Shown here piece by piece: positions 25,082 to 32,280 of a stretch of 64,000 nt of DNA. The position numbers and the translations under genes were made by a program. How positions within the stretch are numbered: position 1 is the stretch's first letter; each line of letters begins with the position of its first letter. Source of the stretch: Luteirhabdus pelagi (lineage in GTDB: Bacteria > Bacteroidota > Bacteroidia > Flavobacteriales > Flavobacteriaceae); NCBI RefSeq assembly GCF_016827595.1, contig NZ_JAECMS010000004.1:283060-347059 (forward strand), given 5' to 3'. The notes under the pieces were generated by a model, which was not told the origin of the DNA, did not search any database, and saw nothing but the letters and a program-made list of their open reading frames with translations.

Positions 25082-26353
25082 ATGCGATTATTGTATAGCT
25101 TCTTGCTTTGGATTTTTCAAGCCCTGTTGTATATACTTCAGTTTATCAGTCCGAAGTTTAAAAAGTTCGTTACAGGTCGAAACAACTTATTTGAAACGCT
25201 ATCGCCCCTTAAAGACGACAAAAATACGATTTGGTTTCACTGTGCTTCGTTGGGAGAATATGAACAAGGTGTTCCTATAATGAAGGCGTTGAAGTCCACC
25301 TATCCCGAATGTCAATTGTTGGTAACATTCTTCTCTCCTTCTGGCTACGATGTGAAAAAAAATGATGCACTTCCAGAGGTTGTTTCGTACCTACCATTGG
25401 ATATTCCTTCAAAAGTGAAACGGTTTTTGGACAGTGTTAAACCGGATCTTGCCATCTTCGTCAAGTATGAAGTATGGCCCAATTTTCTTCGCGAATTGGA
25501 TCATAGAAAAATTCCGACGCTGTTGGTTTCAGCCGTATTTCGTAGGAACCAACATTTTTTCAAACCGTATGGCGGTTTTATGAAACGAGCGCTTTATCGT
25601 TTCGACCATATCTTCGTTCAAGACAAATCTTCGCACGAATTGCTAGAGGAAAATGGGTTCTCCGCTATTTCGATAAGCGGCGACACCCGATTTGATAGAG
25701 TATCACAGCAATTGGAAATAGACAACCGACTTGATTTTATGGAATTGCTTGCACAAGATCGTTTATGCATAGTTTGTGGAAGTACATGGCAAGAGGATGA
25801 AGAAGTACTAGTACCTTACATCAATTCGGCTCCCAAAAATGTCTTTTTCGTAATAGCCCCACATCAAATAGAGAAATCGAAAGTAGCTTCCCTTCAACAA
25901 AAAATAAATGGAAACACGCAATTGTACTCATCCTTTTCTGAAGCCACCGCAATGGACACCCAAGTATTGATCGTAGATACAGTAGGCCTATTGACCAAAA
26001 TATACAGTTATGCCGACATAGCGTATGTGGGTGGTGCCATGGGAAGTACTGGGCTGCATAACATTTTGGAACCTGCCACTTTTGGGGTTCCAATAATTAT
26101 TGGAAAGAATTTCGAGAAATTCCCTGAGGCCAAAAAGCTTCAACAATTGGCAGGGTTGTTCTCTATTGCCTCAGCCGAAGAGTTTAGCAGGCTAATAAAT
26201 CATATGCTTGAAGATTCGTCATTCCGCGAGAAAACGGGAATGATTACCGGACATTATATAACCTCCAATATCGGCGCTACCCGAAAATTAATGGAGTATA
26301 TTTCCAAATCATACGGTAACCGCCTTGTTCAGATACCTTCGAAAGGGAAGTAA
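25082..26353 (+). CDS. waaA: 3-deoxy-D-manno-octulosonic acid (KDO) transferase
   Basis: A 423-residue glycosyltransferase that adds KDO from CMP-KDO to lipid A at the cytoplasmic face of the inner membrane. An N-terminal hydrophobic helix (about 2-20) is followed by the Glycos_transf_N domain with HCASLGEYEQG, whose Glu is the catalytic base, then a GT-B C-domain with VCGSTWQEDEE and VGGAMGSTGLHNILEPA. Length is normal. Its 3' end overlaps the convergent DUF2461 gene by 45 bases. Confidence 0.95.
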   Translation: MRLLYSFLLWIFQALLYILQFISPKFKKFVTGRNNLFETLSPLKDDKNTIWFHCASLGEYEQGVPIMKALKSTYPECQLLVTFFSPSGYDVKKNDALPEVVSYLPLDIPSKVKRFLDSVKPDLAIFVKYEVWPNFLRELDHRKIPTLLVSAVFRRNQHFFKPYGGFMKRALYRFDHIFVQDKSSHELLEENGFSAISISGDTRFDRVSQQLEIDNRLDFMELLAQDRLCIVCGSTWQEDEEVLVPYINSAPKNVFFVIAPHQIEKSKVASLQQKINGNTQLYSSFSEATAMDTQVLIVDTVGLLTKIYSYADIAYVGGAMGSTGLHNILEPATFGVPIIIGKNFEKFPEAKKLQQLAGLFSIASAEEFSRLINHMLEDSSFREKTGMITGHYITSNIGATRKLMEYISKSYGNRLVQIPSKGK

Positions 26354-26962
26354 TTCGATATAGGTTTCAATCACCATTGCTTCAAAATTTGGCGAACAAA
26401 CTTGTTGTGGTGAAAAATTACGCGAAACTGCAAACGATCGATGTTTCAATAGGTCGATATGTTCGTGTTTTTCTGAATATTTTTTAGGTGAACGCTTAAG
26501 TGGATTGTCATCGATTAACTCACCAAACATTTTTTTAAAGCTTGATGTATTTAAAATACGCTTCAATTCCTCACCATTATAATCGATTGCGGCTCGGATA
26601 CTTTTTAAGGTTTTTGAAGAAGGGTGCCAGTAGCCTCCCCCTATAAATGATTCGGAAACTCCAAGATGAATATAAAAGTCTCCCTGTTTGCTCCGCTGGT
26701 CTAAACCTGCACCAAAATGATCTTTATAAATGGGCTTGCTGGGATGAAACATCAAATTGTTATTGATTCGATTTATAGCTTTCTTACCAGGTGTATTAAA
26801 ATAGTCTGGATCTATTTCGTTCAACCGAATATTCATGTGGTCCAACCAATCGATATAGGCATCGCGTACGCTGTGGTAGGTATCGCGATTCGCATCCATC
26901 CATTCTTTTGAGTTATTCGCTTGTAGTTGTTCCAAAAAGGAATATAACGACTTAAAATCCAT
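26309..26962 (-). CDS. DUF2461-family protein
   Basis: The ATG at 26962 (217 residues) starts the conserved region MDFKSLYSFLEQLQANNSKEWMD; a longer frame adds 24 unconserved residues. The family pattern continues with YFNTPGKKAINRINNN, then YKDHFGAGLDQRSKQGDFYIHLGVSESFIGGG written here in parts, and SFKKMFGELID. Function is unknown; the protein is cytosolic. The gene converges on waaA with 45 bases of overlap. Confidence 0.88.
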   Translation of the reverse strand: MDFKSLYSFLEQLQANNSKEWMDANRDTYHSVRDAYIDWLDHMNIRLNEIDPDYFNTPGKKAINRINNNLMFHPSKPIYKDHFGAGLDQRSKQGDFYIHLGVSESFIGGGYWHPSSKTLKSIRAAIDYNGEELKRILNTSSFKKMFGELIDDNPLKRSPKKYSEKHEHIDLLKHRSFAVSRNFSPQQVCSPNFEAMVIETYIELLPFRRYLNKAVTV

Positions 26963-27047
26963 ATTTTTTTCAGATAAAGTAAGTATCCGATTAGGTATCG
27001 TAAGATTTTTTAATAAAACTTTACCATATGCCAAATGTTAAAATACA

Positions 27048-27055
27048 TAGTTTTG
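27048..27055 (+). promoter_or_regulatory. Promoter -7 box (TAGTTTTG)
   Basis: TAGTTTTG matches TAnnTTTG and lies 22 bases before the start of the first SCRET lipoprotein gene. No clear -33 element. Confidence 0.45.
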
Positions 27056-27077
27056 ACATAACCAATAATTATTCACT

Positions 27078-27317
27078 ATGAAAAAAATTGTAATGGTAAG
27101 CGCCCTCTCATTACTAGCTATAGGGCTTACTTCCTGCAGGGAAACAGAGACAAAAACTGAGACGAAGGAAGTTATTCGTGAAGTTGAAGTTGAAGCTGAG
27201 GAAACCGAAGAAGAAACCGAAGGAATCCTAGAGCGTACTGCGAAGGAGGTCGATAAGGAAGTTAATGAGGAAATCGACGAAGAAATCGACAAAATCGGAA
27301 ACGACGACGGTCAATAA
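27078..27317 (+). CDS. Small acidic SCRET lipoprotein 1
   Basis: A 79-residue lipoprotein: signal MKKIVMVSALSLLAIGLTSC, then RETETKTETK and a strongly acidic, likely helical tail (about half Glu, Asp or Lys). It is one of three paralogues in the window that share SCRET right after the lipobox (others at 27335 and 30622). It has no enzymatic motif and could be a periplasmic chaperone-like or spacer protein. It is 17 bases upstream of the second paralogue and ahead of a terminator at 27611. Confidence 0.7.
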   Translation: MKKIVMVSALSLLAIGLTSCRETETKTETKEVIREVEVEAEETEEETEGILERTAKEVDKEVNEEIDEEIDKIGNDDGQ

Positions 27318-27334
27318 CAATTAAAAACCTAACT

Positions 27335-27586
27335 ATGAAAAAACAATTTTTAGCTTTCGCCATGATTGCCTTTATCGGATTTGGAGTAACCTCTTGTCGC
27401 GAGACTACGGAGGAGGAAAAAGCCGAGGAAATGATTGAAGAGATGGAGGAAGAAGGAGCCGACATCAAGAAAAAGGTTGATGGCGACGAAACGAAAATCA
27501 AGATGGAAACCGAAGATAAAGAGGTGAAAATCAAAAAAGAAGATGGTGAGACCAAAATGAAGGTCGAAACCGAAAATAATGGGTAA
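27335..27586 (+). CDS. Small acidic SCRET lipoprotein 2
   Basis: An 83-residue lipoprotein with signal MKKQFLAFAMIAFIGFGVTSC followed by RETTEEEKAEE. The tail has a repeating beta-like pattern of alternating Lys and Glu (TKIKMETEDKEVKIKKEDGE), different from the helical tail of paralogue 3. It shares RETTEE with the copy at 30622, with near-identical codons at that point. It probably forms an operon with the preceding gene. Function unknown. Confidence 0.7.
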   Translation: MKKQFLAFAMIAFIGFGVTSCRETTEEEKAEEMIEEMEEEGADIKKKVDGDETKIKMETEDKEVKIKKEDGETKMKVETENNG

Positions 27587-27610
27587 ATAAACCTAAATGT
27601 AAATTTATAA

Positions 27611-27637
27611 AAACCAGCTTTCGGGCTGGTTTTTTTA
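27611..27637. terminator. Bidirectional terminator
   Basis: AAACCAGC and GCTGGTTT flank a short loop with A- and T-runs on either side. It ends the two SCRET lipoprotein genes on the plus strand and can serve the LexA-like gene, which ends at 27635 on the minus strand. Confidence 0.75.
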
Positions 27638-28405
27638 TGTATTTAGATTTCTGATTTGGCCTTTTAACTCCTCCATCGATTGCTGTAATTGCTGAAATAG
27701 CGTACTCTCCGCAGGTTCATCGATGCCGAACGAAATCTTGCTATTTACCTGCCATAATTCTTGAATATCCCGAACCTTTACATCGATGGGAAGGTATTCT
27801 GGGTTCAAGGAAATAAGACGAACTTTTTCTGGAGAATCCGGTACTTTTTGAAGTTTTTTTACCAAAACCGAATCATGAAGGACTACAATATATATTTTAC
27901 TATCGGAAGCCTCCGCAAGACTTGGAACCGCCTTTCCGAGCACCCATTCCTTCGGCCGTATGTTCGGCAACATACTATCGCCTTCTACCTGAAACCCACG
28001 ATAGGTAGCATTTCGGTATTGCGGCAACGGCATATGGAAAGAAGGGAGGCTCTCAAACCAATCGGTATCCTGAATATTATGAGGATATCCAGCAGCAGCT
28101 TTTTGATTGACCAATAATATAGTCTCATCGCCTTGAGAATCCAAGGTAATCATCTTCGGGCTTACATCATTTCCGCTGGCATCAAGATATTGACTGAAAC
28201 TCTTTCCAAACAACCACAATGGATTAATATTGAATTGACGCAACAATTCCATTACTACTTTCCCGGTAATTTTGGTTTTTCCCCGTTCGATATCAGCGGT
28301 TGTACTTCCAATATCCAAAAGTTCAGCAAACGCCTGCTGCGTATACCGTTGCTCTTCTCGAACCTTTCTAAACCGTTTAGCTTCAATAGGTAATGCATTT
28401 TCCAT
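27635..28405 (-). CDS. LexA-like HTH / S24 self-cleaving repressor
   Basis: I chose the ATG at 28405 (256 residues); an earlier start would cover the operator region. Residues 5-60 form an XRE-type helix-turn-helix (YTQQAFAELLDIGSTTADIE). The S24 domain follows with a cleavage site A105-G106 in KAAAGYP, catalytic S144 in EGDSMLP and catalytic K183 in SVLVKKL. The C-terminal 25 residues look like a coiled coil. It is divergent from the radical-SAM repair genes, with palindromes TTGGAATATATCCAA and TTGGAATATTTCC between them, so it probably represses them and itself until DNA damage triggers cleavage. RecA dependence is inferred. Confidence 0.88.
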   Translation of the reverse strand: MENALPIEAKRFRKVREEQRYTQQAFAELLDIGSTTADIERGKTKITGKVVMELLRQFNINPLWLFGKSFSQYLDASGNDVSPKMITLDSQGDETILLVNQKAAAGYPHNIQDTDWFESLPSFHMPLPQYRNATYRGFQVEGDSMLPNIRPKEWVLGKAVPSLAEASDSKIYIVVLHDSVLVKKLQKVPDSPEKVRLISLNPEYLPIDVKVRDIQELWQVNSKISFGIDEPAESTLFQQLQQSMEELKGQIRNLNT

Positions 28406-28423
28406 ATTCAAATATACACTTAT

Positions 28424-28438
28424 TTGGAATATATCCAA
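28424..28438. promoter_or_regulatory. Predicted operator 1 (TTGGAATATATCCAA)
   Basis: An inverted repeat TTGGA-N5-TCCAA, 18 bases upstream of the LexA-like start codon. It shares TTGGAATAT-TCC with operator 2, which begins exactly 40 bases further on. Best candidate for autoregulation by the repressor. Confidence 0.6.
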
Positions 28439-28456
28439 TTTTATGAGGATAATTTC

Positions 28457-28485
28457 TTTGTTATTGGAATATTTCCTTATTTTTG
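28457..28485 (+). promoter_or_regulatory. Promoter of the radical-SAM repair operon with embedded operator 2
   Basis: TTTG at 28457-28460 and TATTTTTG at 28478-28485 form a -33/-7 pair with a 17-base spacer. The palindrome TTGGAATATTTCC (28464-28476) occupies the spacer, so a bound repressor would block polymerase. A third half-site ATTCCAA is at 28491-28497, near the expected transcription start. Confidence 0.65.
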
Positions 28486-28510
28486 GCAGAATTCCAAATC
28501 CTAACAATTC

Positions 28511-29794
28511 ATGAATTTCGACCGGATAAAAGAAAAGCTTGAAATCCTTGCCGATGCAGCAAAATATGATGTTTCCTGTGCCTCGAGCGGCAGTAAACGA
28601 TCCAATAAAAACAAGGGCTTAGGAAATAGCAGCGGTATGGGAATTTGCCATAGTTACACCGAGGATGGTCGCTGTGTCTCACTATTGAAGATTTTACTTA
28701 CCAATCATTGCATTTTCGACTGCGCCTATTGTGTTACTCGAAGAAGCAATGATATAAAAAGAGCAGCATTTAAAGTGCAGGAGGTCGTTGACCTCACTAT
28801 CAATTTTTATCGCCGTAATTATATTGAAGGATTGTTCCTAAGTAGCGGAATTTTCAAAAATGCCGATTACACCATGGAACGGTTGATTCAGGTGGCGAAG
28901 AAACTTCGAGAGGAGGAAAACTTCAACGGTTATATTCATTTAAAATCGATTCCGGGCGCTAGCAATGAATTGATGTATGAAGCAGGGCTATATGCAGACA
29001 GACTATCGGTGAATATTGAAATTCCTTCAGAAAAGGGATTGAAGCTGTTGGCTCCAGAAAAAAATCGAGAGGATTTTATTCAACCCATGAAAAAAGTGAA
29101 AGATGAAATCGTTCGATACAGATCGGAGAAAAAGATAATAAAGAATCTTCCGAAATATGCGCCTGCCGGTCAAAGCACTCAAATGATCATTGGCGCTTCC
29201 GGCGAAACCGATGCCGAAATCATGTATACCTCAGCTTTTTTCTATAAAAAGTATCATATGAAACGGGTATATTATTCTGGCTACGTCCCCATCAGTCATG
29301 ATCCAAGGCTACCATCAATTGGCACCGAAGTTCCGATGCTTCGCGAAAACAGATTGTACCAGACCGATTGGTTACTCCGCTTTTATGGTTTCGATATTCA
29401 AGAGCTATTAAATAAACAATATCCCAATTTGGATTCCGACATCGACCCCAAACTATCGTGGGCACTTCGAAATCTAGAACAATTTCCAGTCGATATCAAT
29501 ACGGCGGATAAACGAATGTTAGCTAGAATTCCAGGGATTGGGCTCCAATCGGTTCAAAAAATTATAGCAGCTAGAAAACATAGGCGATTAACTTGGGACC
29601 ATATTCGAAAGATGGGCATTGCGATGAATCGTGCGAAATATTTTATGACCTGTGCCAGCTGCACCTATGAAACAAAGGATCGAACTGCCGCTCAAATTAA
29701 AGGTCTTATTCTTCAAGAATCTTCCAGCAAATATCGAAAAACATATAATGGTCAATTGAACCTCTTTCAAAACACACTACCGGTTTCAGCATGA
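28511..29794 (+). CDS. Putative DNA modification/repair radical SAM protein (TIGR03916-like)
   Basis: A 427-residue protein. The radical SAM iron-sulfur motif is C67-I-F-D-C71-A-Y-C74, spaced CxxxCxxC, in a TIM-barrel core. From about 326 to 352 is a helix-hairpin-helix (FPVDINTADKRMLARIPGIG), a DNA-binding element, and near 378 a TCASC cysteine pair. This matches the TIGR03916 family, which is nearly always beside a TIGR03915 protein, as here, with a 4-base overlap. The reaction is not known; repair or modification of damaged bases is proposed in the family name. The LexA-like repressor and operators next to it support damage-induced expression. Confidence 0.9.
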   Translation: MNFDRIKEKLEILADAAKYDVSCASSGSKRSNKNKGLGNSSGMGICHSYTEDGRCVSLLKILLTNHCIFDCAYCVTRRSNDIKRAAFKVQEVVDLTINFYRRNYIEGLFLSSGIFKNADYTMERLIQVAKKLREEENFNGYIHLKSIPGASNELMYEAGLYADRLSVNIEIPSEKGLKLLAPEKNREDFIQPMKKVKDEIVRYRSEKKIIKNLPKYAPAGQSTQMIIGASGETDAEIMYTSAFFYKKYHMKRVYYSGYVPISHDPRLPSIGTEVPMLRENRLYQTDWLLRFYGFDIQELLNKQYPNLDSDIDPKLSWALRNLEQFPVDINTADKRMLARIPGIGLQSVQKIIAARKHRRLTWDHIRKMGIAMNRAKYFMTCASCTYETKDRTAAQIKGLILQESSSKYRKTYNGQLNLFQNTLPVSA

Positions 29795-30579
29795 GGGCGA
29801 AGACAATTTTGACATATGATGGATCTTTTGAAGGTTTTTTGAGTTGTATTTTTAATATATATGAAGAAAAACTAGAGAATAGGGTTTCTATAAAACGATC
29901 GGACCAAGCGCAGGATTCATTTTTCGATAATCTTGAAAACGTTCCTACGAACGAAACAAACGCCTCCAGAGTGTGGGAAGGTTTGGTTTCCAAATGCGGA
30001 ACTAGGATAGGCCAATTGGTCTTTAAAGCCTTTTTAAGTGAATTACCCACTATTGAAAATACATTAATGGTGTATATGCAACTGGCTTTTGAACATCCGT
30101 CGAAAGTGAAAGGAAACTACTCTCACCCTGCTGTTTTACAAGTGTCAAAAATAGTAAAGAGCATCGGACGTGAAAAACACCGAATGGACGCGTTTGTGCG
30201 GTTCAAATTATTGAAGGATGGACTCTATTTTGCTACCGTGGCCCCTGATTTTAACGTATTGCCGCTAAATTCAAAACATTTTAAAGACCGCTATGCGGAT
30301 CAGCGGTGGATGATTTATGATGTAAAAAGAGGATATGGCATATATTATAATCTCGATACTGTGGAAACAGTTTCATTATCCTTCTCAGAGACCATGCTCA
30401 ATGGAACAGACGAACATTTATATGTAGCAACAGAAGAACTTCAGTACCAAGAATTATGGCGCTCTTATTTCAATAGCGTTACTATAAAATCGCGTAAAAA
30501 TAGTAAGCTACATGTACAACATGTACCAAAACGATATTGGAAATATCTTAGTGAGAAAGCACCACGTCCAAAAATTTGA
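29791..30579 (+). CDS. TIGR03915/DUF4130-family putative DNA repair protein
   Basis: A 262-residue protein starting in the last codons of the radical-SAM gene. Family landmarks: LTYDGSFEGFLSCIF at the start, GREKHRMDAFVRFKLL in the middle, APDFNVLPLNSKHFKDRYAD, QRWMIYDVKRGYGIYY, and near the C-terminus VPKRYWKYLSEKAP. In other lineages this domain is fused to a uracil-DNA glycosylase domain; here it is the free form. It likely works with the radical SAM enzyme on damaged DNA; mechanism unknown. Confidence 0.9.
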   Translation: MRAKTILTYDGSFEGFLSCIFNIYEEKLENRVSIKRSDQAQDSFFDNLENVPTNETNASRVWEGLVSKCGTRIGQLVFKAFLSELPTIENTLMVYMQLAFEHPSKVKGNYSHPAVLQVSKIVKSIGREKHRMDAFVRFKLLKDGLYFATVAPDFNVLPLNSKHFKDRYADQRWMIYDVKRGYGIYYNLDTVETVSLSFSETMLNGTDEHLYVATEELQYQELWRSYFNSVTIKSRKNSKLHVQHVPKRYWKYLSEKAPRPKI

Positions 30580-30621
30580 TTATTTTTATCCTTTGTTAAT
30601 CACTAATCAATCACACTACTT

Positions 30622-30894
30622 ATGAAAAAAGTACTTTTATCATTTGCTGCATTGAGCTTGGTTTTTTCAATCTACTCATGCCGCGAGACTACAGAAGAGA
30701 AAACTGAAGACGCCGTAGAATCTATGGGCGAAGATATGGAACGAGCTGCTGAAGACGCAGGCGACGCTATGGAAAACGCTGCTGAAGAAACTGGCGATGC
30801 CGTGGAAGAAGCAGGCGAAGACATGGAAAACGCTGCTGAAAATGCTGAAGAAGAAGTTGAAGAAGAAATTGACAATACGGACGAAGGCATGTAA
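30622..30894 (+). CDS. Small acidic SCRET lipoprotein 3
   Basis: A 90-residue lipoprotein with signal MKKVLLSFAALSLVFSIYSC followed by RETTEEK. The mature part is a run of near-repeats (MERAAEDAGDAMENAAEETG, then DAVEEAGEDMENAAENAEEE) with Ala-Ala and acidic pairs, which suggests one long amphipathic helix like LEA or YtxH-type proteins. It begins 42 bases after the DUF4130 gene and precedes a strong terminator, so it may be read from the damage-regulated promoter as well as its own. Confidence 0.7.
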   Translation: MKKVLLSFAALSLVFSIYSCRETTEEKTEDAVESMGEDMERAAEDAGDAMENAAEETGDAVEEAGEDMENAAENAEEEVEEEIDNTDEGM

Positions 30895-30913
30895 GCCACG
30901 ACGTAACTCGATT

Positions 30914-30944
30914 AAAAAACCCAGCATAAATGCTGGGTTTTTTG
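30914..30944 (+). terminator. Rho-independent terminator
   Basis: Perfect stem AAAACCCAGCA / TGCTGGGTTTT with loop TAAA and further T residues. It ends the unit containing the third SCRET lipoprotein and possibly the radical-SAM operon. Confidence 0.85.
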
Positions 30945-31069
30945 TTTTGCTAACGGATTCAGATAGCAGATCCTGATATGAGTGATTAATCACGGTTTTT
31001 AAGAAAAAACCTACAAACTTACCATAATAATAATTTTTTTGAAATAGTTCAAAATCAGAAAGTTGATCG

Positions 31070-31077
31070 TAGGTTTG
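31070..31077 (+). promoter_or_regulatory. Promoter -7 box (TAGGTTTG)
   Basis: TAGGTTTG matches TAnnTTTG, 30 bases before the small lipoprotein start at 31108. A T-rich TTTG is present further upstream but at a spacing longer than usual. Confidence 0.45.
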
Positions 31078-31107
31078 TACTATTATTCACACAAAAAAAC
31101 CTGAATC

Positions 31108-31230
31108 ATGAAAAAATTGATGTTTATTTTTGCCATCTTTGCATTGGCAGCAAGCTGTACTCCAGAATCCCTAGACACGAATGACCAGCAAATCGATAAA
31201 GACAAATACGAAATCCCACCAAACGGATAA
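31108..31230 (+). CDS. 40-residue lipoprotein
   Basis: The frame reads MKKLMFIFAIFALAASCTPE, a typical lipoprotein signal with Cys17, then a short polar tail ending KYEIPPNG and TAA. It has a promoter box upstream and its last 50 bases overlap the possible start region of the downstream membrane protein in another frame. Such mini-lipoproteins are common in Bacteroidota and easily missed by gene callers. No function can be assigned. Confidence 0.65.
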   Translation: MKKLMFIFAIFALAASCTPESLDTNDQQIDKDKYEIPPNG

Positions 31231-31699
31231 TAAAAAACGAAATTATATTAACGGGGTGTTGCTTATCATTTTCTTGGTAGCAACGCCCTTTTTATTTTAT
31301 CTATACCAATTCGCTCCATCCGATGAAAAGGTATGGGAAACGGCAGTGGGCAACATCAATGCCGGAGGGTTTGGTAATGTTCAAATATACCTTCATGCCC
31401 TGGTTACCAAACTTACGTTTGTACTTCTCACCGGAATTTGGTTCCTAACATCCCGAAATTGGTGGAAATACGCTATCCTTATCCCGTTCACAATGTTCCT
31501 TTTTCAATTGACGGGAGTAGTGAATTACAAGATTGAGTATATCGATGAATTCGATTTTTGGTATTCCCTACCTATTATTTTACCTATTCTTGTACTATTG
31601 ATATACATTTCCTATATCGCAGGTAAAAAATCTTCTGAAGATCAGTTAAAACGCGAAGTAGACGATGAGATCAAGAAGTTATTGAACGACGATTTATAA
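31181..31699 (+). CDS. Three-helix membrane protein of unknown function
   Basis: The longest frame gives 172 residues, but its first 50 bases overlap the 40-residue lipoprotein; a GTG near 31255 is an alternative start. Membrane helices lie at about 25-42, 70-88, 95-115 and 128-146. A conserved-looking loop reads ETAVGNINAGGFGNVQIYLH, and the C-terminus is a charged helix (EDQLKREVDDEIKKLLNDDL). Similar proteins occur in other Flavobacteriaceae as far as I recall, without known function. Overlap with the lipoprotein suggests translational coupling. Confidence 0.65.
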   Translation: MTSKSIKTNTKSHQTDNKKRNYINGVLLIIFLVATPFLFYLYQFAPSDEKVWETAVGNINAGGFGNVQIYLHALVTKLTFVLLTGIWFLTSRNWWKYAILIPFTMFLFQLTGVVNYKIEYIDEFDFWYSLPIILPILVLLIYISYIAGKKSSEDQLKREVDDEIKKLLNDDL

Positions 31700-31812
31700 G
31701 CGTACACCCATAATATCGCTGAAATATTCCCTCAGAAACATGTATTTAAACTGCTATTACCCTAATGTGGCAATACACGCTACTATACAGTAAGCTTTAT
31801 TCACATAAAAGC

Positions 31813-31846
31813 ATAAAAAAACCCTGCTATAAATATAACAGGGTTT
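31813..31846 (-). terminator. Terminator after tRNA-Leu
   Basis: On the minus strand AAACCCTGTTAT and the complementary ATAGCAGGGTTT form a hairpin followed by T residues, immediately after the tRNA-Leu 3' end. Confidence 0.75.
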
Positions 31847-31848
31847 CG

Positions 31849-31934
31849 TACTGAAGGCGGGACTTGAACCCGCACGGCCATTTCTGGCCATTGGATTTTA
31901 AGTCCAACGTGTCTACCAATTCCACCACTTCAGC
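31849..31934 (-). tRNA. tRNA-Leu (UAA)
   Basis: The minus strand folds into an 86-base class II tRNA. The acceptor stem is GCTGAAG / CTTCAGT with discriminator A, the D-arm has GGTAGACA, the anticodon loop CTTAAAA gives UAA, there is a long variable arm (TGGCCAGAAATGGCCG), and the T-arm carries GGTTCAAGTCC. CCA is not encoded. Confidence 0.95.
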
Positions 31935-31948
31935 AACTTGGACGTTCG

Positions 31949-31976
31949 AAAAAAAAAGCCGATATCCTATCGGCTT
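31949..31976 (-). terminator. Terminator after the tRNA-Gly unit
   Basis: On the minus strand AAGCCGATA and TATCGGCTT pair around a 3-base loop and are followed by a long T-run. It lies downstream of both tRNA-Gly and its duplicated 3' fragment, so both are in one transcript, separate from tRNA-Leu. Confidence 0.8.
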
Positions 31977-31981
31977 CATCT

Positions 31982-32036
31982 CTTGAGCGAAAAACGGGAT
32001 TCGAACCCCTGCCTGCCGGCAGGCAGGCGCGACCTC
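31982..32036 (-). pseudogene. tRNA-Gly 3'-end fragment split by a palindrome
   Basis: Bases 31982-32007 repeat the 3' end of the intact tRNA-Gly (acceptor strand and T-arm, with CGGGATTCGAA), and 32028-32036 repeat the next bases, CGCGACCTC. Exactly 20 bases, CCTGCCTGCCGGCAGGCAGG, are inserted between them. The D-arm and anticodon parts are absent. The fragment lies 56 bases downstream of the true gene in the same transcript. Confidence 0.8.
32008..32027. repeat. 20-bp perfect palindrome (REP-like element)
   Basis: CCTGCCTGCCGGCAGGCAGG equals its own reverse complement over all 20 bases. Removing it restores a contiguous copy of the tRNA-Gly T-arm and variable region. A three-mismatch relative lies at 6984-7003. 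As recalled from Bacteroidota genomes, this palindrome is a dispersed element that shows up in translated frames as LPAGR. Confidence 0.8.
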
Positions 32037-32091
32037 GGTCGCTAGCCTGAACGTATCGGATCGAAAACATACATTTCTCTGAACTCGCTTG

Positions 32092-32164
32092 AGCGAAAAA
32101 CGGGATTCGAACCCGCGACCTCCACCTTGGCAAGGTGGCGCTCTACCAACTGAGCTATTTTCGC
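32092..32164 (-). tRNA. tRNA-Gly (GCC)
   Basis: A 73-base tRNA on the minus strand: acceptor stem GCGAAAA / TTTTCGC with discriminator T, D-arm AGCTCAGTTGGTAGAGC, anticodon stem CCACC / GGTGG with loop TTGCCAA (anticodon GCC), and T-arm CGGGTTCGAATCCCG. CCA is not encoded. Confidence 0.96.
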
Positions 32165-32280
32165 ATTATTGCTGTTAAAGAACATCGCTAAACTAGCGGA
32201 CGCAAATTTATAACAATTAACAGAAATGCAAAAGGGAAAATTTATTTTTTTGAATGCATCACCTGCAACACAGAAGTGCA

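Noticed and set aside
27038..27555. Ser-rich minus-strand frames opposite the SCRET lipoproteins
   Set aside because: The Ser runs come from the complement of Glu codons; the plus-strand lipobox proteins are the real genes.
31849..32164. Integrated mobile element at the tRNA genes
   Set aside because: The tRNA-Gly 3'-end duplication spans only about 105 bases, with no integrase or cargo. At most it is a scar.
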